Made by a program: the position numbers and the translations under genes
In this document: in pieces, positions 42,421 through 48,211 of the stretch
How the letters are laid out: every line of letters starts with the position of its first letter
How positions within the stretch are numbered: position 1 is the first letter of the stretch
Assembly (NCBI GenBank): GCA_934168365.1
Contig: CAKPNJ010000009.1
Location: 1-48,211, forward strand
Source of the DNA: an uncultured Clostridia bacterium
Lineage (GTDB): Bacteria > Bacillota > Clostridia > TANB77 > CAG-508
Direction: 5' to 3'
Length of the DNA stretch: 48,211 nucleotides
The notes under the pieces: generated by a model
The model's input: the letters and a program-made list of their open reading frames with translations, nothing else
Database searches by the model: none
Told to the model about the DNA's origin: nothing

Positions 42421-43257
42421 TTTATTCAAATAATTTAAAATACCTGCATCAGTCTTAAAACAAAATTTCAAAGAACAGCTACAAAGCTGTTGGTACTTAT
42501 ATTTAAACTTCTTATTGATTTCTCTGTCTCCGTATTTTCCGTCACCAATAATAGGATAACCAATATAAGCTAAATGAGCTCTTATTTGGTGAGTCTTACC
42601 AGTGTGCAAATTAACATCCAACAAGCTCGTATTATTCTTATTATTACAACTAATTACCTTATATGAAGTAATAATTTTTTCATACCCTTTTTTAGGAATA
42701 TCAGAAATATATACTAAAGATTTTTTTGCATCTTTAAAAAGATATGCAGTTAACGTATCTTCTTTTTTACAAGGAATACCATAAACTAAAGCCCTATAAT
42801 GCTTTTCAATTTCACGATTTTTGAATTTATCTAACAAAATATTTAAAGATTCCTCATTTTTAGCAAATAAAACTAATCCAGTAGTATTTCTATCTAAACG
42901 ATGACAAGGAGCAATAAAATTATTATTATAATAATTACAAAGCTCAGTTGTTAAGCTATGTTCACCAACTACTTCAATTTCAGCAGGTTTATTTACAACC
43001 ACAATATTATCATCTTCATAAATAATATCAATGCTAAAATTATTCTTACTAAATAATTGTTCATCTGAAATAAATACCTTTATAATATCACCAGAATGTA
43101 TAATAACATTATCAGAAACCCTAGTGTCATTTACTTTAACATCTTTTTTACGCAAAGCCTTATATAAAGTATTAAGCTTAAGTCCAGCAAAACTATCTAA
43201 TAAAAAACTATTCAATTTCTTTCCATTATATTTTTTATCAACAATAATCTCTTTCAT
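42379..43257 (-). CDS. RluA-family rRNA/tRNA pseudouridine synthase
   Basis: A 292-aa enzyme isomerising uridine in structured RNA. An N-terminal S4-like RNA-binding domain (1-65, with LRKKDVKVNDTRV) precedes the synthase with the catalytic Asp in HRLDRNTTGLVLFAKN and the later LHTGKTHQIRAHLAYIG. Which U is the target cannot be read. I chose the ATG at 43257 because a near-perfect promoter (43265-43293) places the transcription start at that ATG; upstream in-frame starts lie in or beyond the promoter. The last 13 or so residues (NVPMGTENIGMF) are encoded by the right arm of the REP-like element. Confidence 0.92.
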   Translation of the reverse strand: MKEIIVDKKYNGKKLNSFLLDSFAGLKLNTLYKALRKKDVKVNDTRVSDNVIIHSGDIIKVFISDEQLFSKNNFSIDIIYEDDNIVVVNKPAEIEVVGEHSLTTELCNYYNNNFIAPCHRLDRNTTGLVLFAKNEESLNILLDKFKNREIEKHYRALVYGIPCKKEDTLTAYLFKDAKKSLVYISDIPKKGYEKIITSYKVISCNNKNNTSLLDVNLHTGKTHQIRAHLAYIGYPIIGDGKYGDREINKKFKYKYQQLCSCSLKFCFKTDAGILNYLNKKNVPMGTENIGMF

Positions 43258-43264
43258 ATGTTCT

Positions 43265-43293
43265 AGTATACACTTTTTCATATGTAATGTCAA
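43265..43293 (-). promoter_or_regulatory. Promoter placing the rluA-type transcript start at its ATG
   Basis: On the - strand TTGACA (43293-43288) and TATACT (43270-43265) have a 17-nt spacer. Only 7 nt separate TATACT from the ATG at 43257, and no ribosome site is seen. The mRNA is predicted to be leaderless or nearly so. Confidence 0.8.
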
Positions 43294-43348
43294 AAAAGTA
43301 ACCAAAAAAATTACAAGGCATAAAATAGAGCAGAAGGAGAAAGTGCAA

Positions 43349-43702
43349 ATGTTAGACTTTATATTTAGAGGAATAGTGTGGGTATTAGCAATATATGGTT
43401 TAATAGAACTCATAAAAACCATAATTTATACATATACATATACAAACTTAAAACCAAATGGAATTTATATAATAGTGGCAGTGAAAAATCAGGAAAACAA
43501 AATAGAAGGATTTATGAGAACAATGCTATTTAGAGTAATATATGGAAAAGAAGAAAATATAAAAAATATAATTGCGGTTGACTTGAATTCTACTGATGAA
43601 ACTAAGAAAATATTAGAAAAATTAAGCAATGAATATGAAAACATAAAGGTATCAAATTGGAAAGAATGTAAAGAACTATTTGATAATATAGATAATGTAT
43701 AA
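43349..43702 (+). CDS. Small membrane-anchored protein with GT-A-like fragment
   Basis: A 117-aa protein that I cannot name. One membrane helix (about 5-24) is followed by a domain with the strand NGIYIIVAVKNQENKIEGFM and then IIAVDLNSTDETKKILEKL. This resembles the first strand and the Asp-containing loop of GT2-type glycosyltransferases, but the protein is far too short to hold an active site. AGAAGGAGA precedes the ATG at 43349; a longer in-frame frame upstream overlaps the rluA-type gene and is not credible. A terminator follows the stop. It is divergent from the pseudouridine synthase. Confidence 0.75.
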   Translation: MLDFIFRGIVWVLAIYGLIELIKTIIYTYTYTNLKPNGIYIIVAVKNQENKIEGFMRTMLFRVIYGKEENIKNIIAVDLNSTDETKKILEKLSNEYENIKVSNWKECKELFDNIDNV

Positions 43703-43730
43703 ATACACTTTAGATTTTAAAGTGTATTTT
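43701..43730. terminator. Intrinsic terminator after the small membrane protein
   Basis: AAATACACTTTA pairs with TAAAGTGTATTT around GATTT, then a short T-run. The stop codon of the gene at 43349-43702 overlaps its left arm. Confidence 0.85.
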
Positions 43731-43794
43731 CATTTGAATTCAAAAAAAACTTACGGAAGAAAGAAATTAAAATAGGTAAAAATGGAAAAATTTG

Positions 43795-43823
43795 TTTACA
43801 AATTATGAAAAATGTGATATAAT
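43795..43823 (+). promoter_or_regulatory. Promoter of the sortase locus
   Basis: TTTACA (43795-43800) and TATAAT (43818-43823) with a 17-nt spacer, about 47 nt before the ATG at 43871. Confidence 0.85.
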
Positions 43824-43870
43824 ACGAATGCTTGTTAAAAGAAAAAAAGTTTTTTATGGAGGGAGAAAAT

Positions 43871-44848
43871 ATGAAAAAAGCTTTAAAACAAAAAATAATG
43901 TTATCCACATTACTAATCATTATGATAATAACATTATTACAGGGTTTTTCATTTGCTAAAAGTGAAAGCACACAAATGATAAAAAAAGGCGAAAAGGAGT
44001 ATATAATTTATATTTCAAATTTACTAAATAGCAAATTTGAATTTGCATTCGCAAATAAAAAAGATGAAATTGAATCAAACCTAAAATTTTATGATTCGGC
44101 TGTAGATTCATCAGAAAATGGAAACAACATAGCATATGTTGATGAAAACATTTATAATACATATTTTGATGGAAAAGCTGAAACTTTTTTATGGGTAAAA
44201 GGAACTGAAATTAAAGCAGAAAAAATAGAATTATCTAATGCTTTAACTGAAGAAACCATTCAAGACTTAAATAAAGTTACAAAGAAAATTGCTATTAAAA
44301 TTGGAAATGAAACAAAAACCGAAAAAAATGATGAAGGAACAGAAGTTACCTATACAAAAGGTACTATAGTAATTGATGACAACTCAGAAACAAAATACAT
44401 ATACAACATGGTACCAGTTAAAACAGGTACAGATGAAGCAGAATTAGCAGAATTAGCAAATAAAATGAATAACTTAACAGATAAAAACATATTTGAAAAA
44501 TTATCTGTATATAGTCAATTTAAAAAACTATATGAAAAACTTATACCAGCTGAAGGTTGGAAAGATGTAGAATCAAAAACAATCAAACAACCACAAGAAT
44601 CAAAAAAAGGTGATAAATACTTAGTTTGGTTAAAAGCTGATAATACAATAGATCTTCAAATTATGACATCTAGTGAAGAATACAAAGAAAACGAAAAAAC
44701 AGAAAACGTAATTGTAAAAGAAGTAACTAAAATGCCAGTTACAGGTGAAAGCTTAGTTTTATATATTGTAGCAGCTGTATTACTTGTACTAATTGTTACA
44801 ATAGTTATTTTAAAAGTAAGAGATAAAAATTCAGATAAAAATGAGTAA
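43871..44848 (+). CDS. Secreted cell-wall protein with MPVTG sorting-like signal
   Basis: A 325-aa surface protein. A signal peptide (1-30, hydrophobic core about 12-28, ending FSFAKSES) leads to a Lys/Glu/Asn-rich exported domain (about 31-280). The C-terminus has MPVTG (288-292), a hydrophobic span (about 295-314) and a basic tail KVRDKNSDKNE. That is the tripartite plan of sortase substrates, with Met in place of Leu in LPxTG. The gene directly downstream encodes a sortase, which supports this reading. The exported domain's family is unknown to me. I chose the ATG at 43871 with GGAGGG upstream; an in-frame ATG upstream has none. Confidence 0.82.
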   Translation: MKKALKQKIMLSTLLIIMIITLLQGFSFAKSESTQMIKKGEKEYIIYISNLLNSKFEFAFANKKDEIESNLKFYDSAVDSSENGNNIAYVDENIYNTYFDGKAETFLWVKGTEIKAEKIELSNALTEETIQDLNKVTKKIAIKIGNETKTEKNDEGTEVTYTKGTIVIDDNSETKYIYNMVPVKTGTDEAELAELANKMNNLTDKNIFEKLSVYSQFKKLYEKLIPAEGWKDVESKTIKQPQESKKGDKYLVWLKADNTIDLQIMTSSEEYKENEKTENVIVKEVTKMPVTGESLVLYIVAAVLLVLIVTIVILKVRDKNSDKNE

Positions 44849-44851
44849 GGT

Positions 44852-45448
44852 ATGAAAAAAATAATATATAATATAACTTTAGTAATATTAGCTGTCACTT
44901 TCTTAGCAGTTGTATCAGTTATTGTTACTAAACGTACAAATAACCAAATAAAAGAAAAAGAATTAACTAATGCGGTTTCAGATATCAAAATAAAGATTGA
45001 AGAAAATAAATCAGCATCAGTTAATGCCACTAAAAAAGTTGAAACAAAATATAAAGGGTATGATGTAGCAGGAATAATAAAAATTCCAAAAATCAACATT
45101 GAATATCCGATTATAGACAAAACAACTGACGCAACAATGGCATTATCAATTACAAAGTTTTGGGGCAATAATGTCAATGATGTGGGCAACTTTACAATGG
45201 CAGGTCATAATTATTTTGATGGTACAATGTTCAGTAGTACAAACAAACTAAAAATAGGGGATGTCATTGAAATGACAGATTTAGACGGGTACACTATTGA
45301 ATATGAAGTATTTGATAAATATGTTACTGATCCAAATGATATAAACTGCGTAAAAAGTGTTAAAGAAAATACGAGAGAAATTACTCTCATAACTTGCATT
45401 AACGGAAGAAGCAATAGGCTTATAGTAAAAGCAAGACAAAATATATAA
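44852..45448 (+). CDS. Sortase (TLxTC type, probably class D or related)
   Basis: A 198-aa membrane-anchored transpeptidase. After one N-terminal helix (about 5-25) and a Lys-rich linker, the sortase barrel holds the catalytic triad: His119 in MAGHNYFDG, Cys182 in TLITC, and Arg189 (or Arg186) in GRSNRL. GIIKIPKINIEYPI is the usual first strand. It would cut substrates at a xPxTG motif and link them to the cell wall or to each other. It starts 3 nt after the MPVTG protein gene and is followed by the repeat adhesin, so all three form one export and attachment locus. Confidence 0.93.
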   Translation: MKKIIYNITLVILAVTFLAVVSVIVTKRTNNQIKEKELTNAVSDIKIKIEENKSASVNATKKVETKYKGYDVAGIIKIPKINIEYPIIDKTTDATMALSITKFWGNNVNDVGNFTMAGHNYFDGTMFSSTNKLKIGDVIEMTDLDGYTIEYEVFDKYVTDPNDINCVKSVKENTREITLITCINGRSNRLIVKARQNI

Positions 45449-45475
45449 AATTTGGTAAAAAGGGGGCACCAAAAA

Positions 45476-48211
45476 ATGAAAGCTACACTCAGCTATAAGA
45501 GTAAGAGAAATATCATAATCGCTAGTGTAATAGTAGTATTACTAGCAGCTATTTCTACAGCAGGTTATTTCTATATAAAAGGAAATGACGAAACAGCAAG
45601 AGCATTTACACAAAATGAAATAACAAATGAATTAACACCAGGAGAACAAACACAAAACAATGGAGGTCAACAAGAAAATCAACCACAAAATCCAGAACAA
45701 CCAGCTACTCCAGGTGAGCAAAACAATAATGGTGGAGAACAAACACCAAACTCACAAACAAATAACGGACAAAATCAAAACAATAACCAAAACAGACCAA
45801 ACAACAATACAACAAACAATGGAAGTACACCAAACCAAACAACAGGTAATGTACCAAATCAAGAGTATGTAACAGAAAGAACTGAAGAAAGAACAACAAT
45901 AACAAAAGAGTATTCAGTTGAATGGACACCAGAAAGCATAACAGCTAATGCATCAGTACAAAATCTTAATATAATTCGTCCAATTATATCTGCAAACAAA
46001 AGCGCTGATAAAAATGCAGTTGTACCAGGCGAAACAATTACATACACAATAACTGTAACTAATACAGGAAATGCAGATGGAAAAGCAATTGTAAAAGACA
46101 CTATTCCAGAAGCAACAGAATTTATTGAAAACAGCATTAAAATTAACGGAGAAGACACAAACTATACAGCTCAAAACCTAGAAGAAGGAATTACTGTAGA
46201 TGTTGCAAAACAAAATGAACAAGGTGAAGCTGGAACAGTTGAAGTTGAATTTAAAGTAAAAGTTTCTAATATATTTGCTCAATATGAAAAAGCAAGTATT
46301 ATCAATCAAGCAACTGTAAACGAAGAAAAAACTAATGAAGTTAAAAATCCAGTTATAAAATTTGAAAAATCAGCAAATAAAGAAAAAGTAGAAGTTGGAG
46401 ATACAGTAACTTATACTATAAGCATTGAAAACATTGGAGATGCTGAAGGAACAGTTATAGTAAAAGATACTATTCCAACAGGAACAAAACTTGTTGAAAA
46501 TAGCACTATTAAATTAAATGGTGAAGATACAAATTATACAGAACAAAATTTGAATGACGGAATCGAATTAAAAGTAAAATCAGGAGAAAGACTAGAAATT
46601 ACTTTTGAAGTAGAAGTTTTATCTGAAATAACAGAAGAAGTTAAAAATACAGCATATGTAAACGATATTCCAACAGAAACAATACCAACTCAAGTAGAAT
46701 CTTTAATTAAATTTGAGTCAAATGGCGGAACATCAGTAGAAAGCATGAATGGATATACTGGAGATGTAATAGAAAATAGAGAAATGCCAACAACAACAAG
46801 AGAAGGTTATGCTTTTGACGGTTGGTATTCAGAACAAGAATTAACAAACAAAGTAGAAACTTTACCAGAAAAATATCCAGCAGGAACAACAACATATTAT
46901 GCAAAATGGACAGCAAATACAGATACAAAATATACAGTAGAGTTTTATTATCAAACAGAAGGAAGCTACAAAAATGTAGCAGACTTTACAGATGAGAGAA
47001 CAGGAACAACAGATACATTAGCACAAGTAACAGAAAATGATAAAAATCCAGCTCAAGATAAAGTAGGATATGTATATGATGAAAGTGCAGCAAATGTACT
47101 TAAAGGAACAATAGCAGGAGATGGAAGTTTAGTATTAAAAGTATACTTCAAACAACAATTTACAGTAACATATAAACCAGGAACACAAGGAGCATTTACA
47201 GAACAAACAAAAACAGGTTTAGATTATGGAACTGCAACACCAGCATTTGAAGGAGAAACGACAGGTAAACCAGGTTATACATTTGAAAAATGGCAACCAT
47301 CAGTAGCAACAGAAGTAACATCAAATGCAGAATATGTAGCACAATGGACAGCAAATACAAATACAAAATATACAGTAGAGTTCTATTATCAAACAGAAGG
47401 AAGCTACAAAGACGTAGCAGATTCAAAAAGTGAGAAAACAGGAACAACAGATACATTAGCACAAGTATCAAATGAAGATAAAACACCAAAACAAGAAGGC
47501 TATGTATTAGATGAAAGAGCAGAAAATGTATTTGAAGGAACAATAGCAGGAGATGGAAGTTTAGTATTAAAAGTATACTTCAAACAACAATTTACAGTAA
47601 CATATAAACCAGGAACACAAGGAGCATTTACAGAACAAACAAAAACAGGTTTAGATTATGGAACTGCAACACCAGCATTTGAAGGAGAAACGACAGGTAA
47701 ACCAGGTTATACATTTGAAAAATGGCAACCATCAGTAGCAACAGAAGTAACATCAAATGCAGAATATGTAGCAAAATGGACAGCAAATACAGATACAAAA
47801 TATACAGTAGAGTTTTATTATCAAACAGAAGGAAACTACAAAAATGTAGCAGACTTTACAGATGAGAGAACAGGAACAACAGATACATTAGCACAAGTAA
47901 CAGAAAATGATAAAAATCCAGCTCAAGATAAAGTAGGATATGTATATGATGAAAGTGCAGCAAATGTACTTAAAGGAACAATAGCAGGAGATGGAAGTTT
48001 AGTATTAAAAGTATACTTCAAACAACAATTTACAGTAACATATAAACCAGGAACACAAGGAGCATTTACAGAACAAACAAAAACAGGTTTAGATTATGGA
48101 ACTGCAACACCAGCATTTGAAGGAGAAACGACAGGTAAACCAGGTTATACATTTGAAAAATGGCAACCATCAGTAGCAACAGAAGTAACATCAAATGCAG
48201 AATATGTAGCA
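45476..48211 (+). CDS. Giant repeat surface adhesin (3' end beyond window)
   Basis: An open frame of at least 912 codons with no stop. An N-terminal hydrophobic helix (about 12-34) acts as signal or anchor. A Gln/Asn/Pro/Thr-rich stalk (about 52-140) follows, then two DUF11-type domains (about 166-245 and 294-380; for example VVPGETITYTITVTNTGNA and VEVGDTVTYTISIENIGDA). An InlB-B/Flg_new-like unit (about 412-478, with REGYAFDGWYSE) comes next, then three 144-146-residue repeats (from about 480). GGGGGC precedes the ATG. It is probably wall-attached by the adjacent sortase, but its own sorting signal lies outside the window. Confidence 0.9.
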   Translation, partial: MKATLSYKSKRNIIIASVIVVLLAAISTAGYFYIKGNDETARAFTQNEITNELTPGEQTQNNGGQQENQPQNPEQPATPGEQNNNGGEQTPNSQTNNGQNQNNNQNRPNNNTTNNGSTPNQTTGNVPNQEYVTERTEERTTITKEYSVEWTPESITANASVQNLNIIRPIISANKSADKNAVVPGETITYTITVTNTGNADGKAIVKDTIPEATEFIENSIKINGEDTNYTAQNLEEGITVDVAKQNEQGEAGTVEVEFKVKVSNIFAQYEKASIINQATVNEEKTNEVKNPVIKFEKSANKEKVEVGDTVTYTISIENIGDAEGTVIVKDTIPTGTKLVENSTIKLNGEDTNYTEQNLNDGIELKVKSGERLEITFEVEVLSEITEEVKNTAYVNDIPTETIPTQVESLIKFESNGGTSVESMNGYTGDVIENREMPTTTREGYAFDGWYSEQELTNKVETLPEKYPAGTTTYYAKWTANTDTKYTVEFYYQTEGSYKNVADFTDERTGTTDTLAQVTENDKNPAQDKVGYVYDESAANVLKGTIAGDGSLVLKVYFKQQFTVTYKPGTQGAFTEQTKTGLDYGTATPAFEGETTGKPGYTFEKWQPSVATEVTSNAEYVAQWTANTNTKYTVEFYYQTEGSYKDVADSKSEKTGTTDTLAQVSNEDKTPKQEGYVLDERAENVFEGTIAGDGSLVLKVYFKQQFTVTYKPGTQGAFTEQTKTGLDYGTATPAFEGETTGKPGYTFEKWQPSVATEVTSNAEYVAKWTANTDTKYTVEFYYQTEGNYKNVADFTDERTGTTDTLAQVTENDKNPAQDKVGYVYDESAANVLKGTIAGDGSLVLKVYFKQQFTVTYKPGTQGAFTEQTKTGLDYGTATPAFEGETTGKPGYTFEKWQPSVATEVTSNAEYVA
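46913..48211 (+). repeat. Three tandem 432-438-bp repeats with identical 237-bp cores
   Basis: Units begin at 46913, 47351 and 47783. Blocks 47105-47341, 47537-47773 and 47975-48211 (237 bp each) are identical on my reading. Units 1 and 3 also match through nearly all of their first half; unit 2 differs there (SKSEKTGTTD against FTDERTGTTD). This points to recent duplication or gene conversion. The window ends inside unit 3. Confidence 0.95.

Noticed and set aside
45660..45872. Thr/Gln/Lys-rich frame starting inside the adhesin stalk
   Set aside because: It is an alternative frame of the low-complexity stalk; the long frame from 45476 continues through it without a stop.
1..48211. tRNA or rRNA genes
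   Set aside because: I found no cloverleaf with a GTTCRANYC-type arm and CCA-side stem, and no rRNA-like conserved stretch anywhere in the window; a dedicated scan was not possible.

Overview
The window comes from a low-GC (about 30% by eye) Gram-positive genome, most likely a member of the Clostridia, possibly an uncultured gut or anaerobic lineage. The reasons are AT-rich codon use, purine-rich ribosome sites, frequent TTG/GTG starts, clear sigma-A promoters with 17-nt spacers, hrcA-grpE-dnaK-dnaJ behind a CIRCE box, WhiA, MutS2, RnpM/YlxQ inside the nusA-infB operon, a sortase locus, and a two-gene SufC/SufB (SMS-type) iron-sulfur cassette. Species was not determined.

Layout. 1-8.2 kb: a small 4-helix membrane protein, a DUF421/DUF4363 pair, the lysine/DAP enzymes DapB and DapA with an HD phosphohydrolase and a compositionally foreign orphan gene between them, the SmsC/SmsB pair, a Phd/YoeB-type toxin-antitoxin module with an operator-like palindrome, and an arginase-family enzyme. 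8.2-10.6 kb: mutS2, divergent from the next operon. 10.7-17.3 kb: rimP-nusA-rnpM-ylxQ-infB-rbfA-nrnA. 17.4-21.9 kb: three paralogous genes for proteins built of 30-residue helical repeats, sitting between nrnA and truB. 21.9-25.4 kb: truB, an anchored extracytoplasmic protein and a DUF4153 membrane protein. 25.4-26.2 kb: a non-coding stretch with a likely 6S RNA and a second terminator-ended transcript candidate. 26.2-30.3 kb: an Rpn-type nuclease, prmC, whiA and hemW. 30.4-35.2 kb: the heat-shock operon, with hrcA broken by one extra base. 35.3-42.3 kb: PBP1A, cysS, a DUF1189 protein and an FtsH-type protease. 42.3-43.7 kb: a REP-like palindrome pair, an RluA-family pseudouridine synthase and a small orphan. 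43.8 kb to the end: a surface locus with a protein bearing an MPVTG sorting-like signal, a sortase, and a very large repeat adhesin that runs off the window.

The best candidate for something undescribed is the repeat-protein array at 17.4-21.9 kb. It is embedded next to core translation genes, and two of its members carry a transposase-like helix-turn-helix. It is actively changing: there is a near-exact 180-bp internal duplication, two members share almost identical 3' ends, and a decayed copy of the first 40 or so bases of truB lies after the first member. That scar suggests the array grew by tandem duplication with a breakpoint inside truB. Other points of note are two GGGACGG-loop REP-like palindrome pairs (one supplies the C-terminus of the pseudouridine synthase), a possibly leaderless rluA-family gene, the hrcA frameshift under an imperfect CIRCE, and concerted evolution (three identical 237-bp blocks) in the adhesin.
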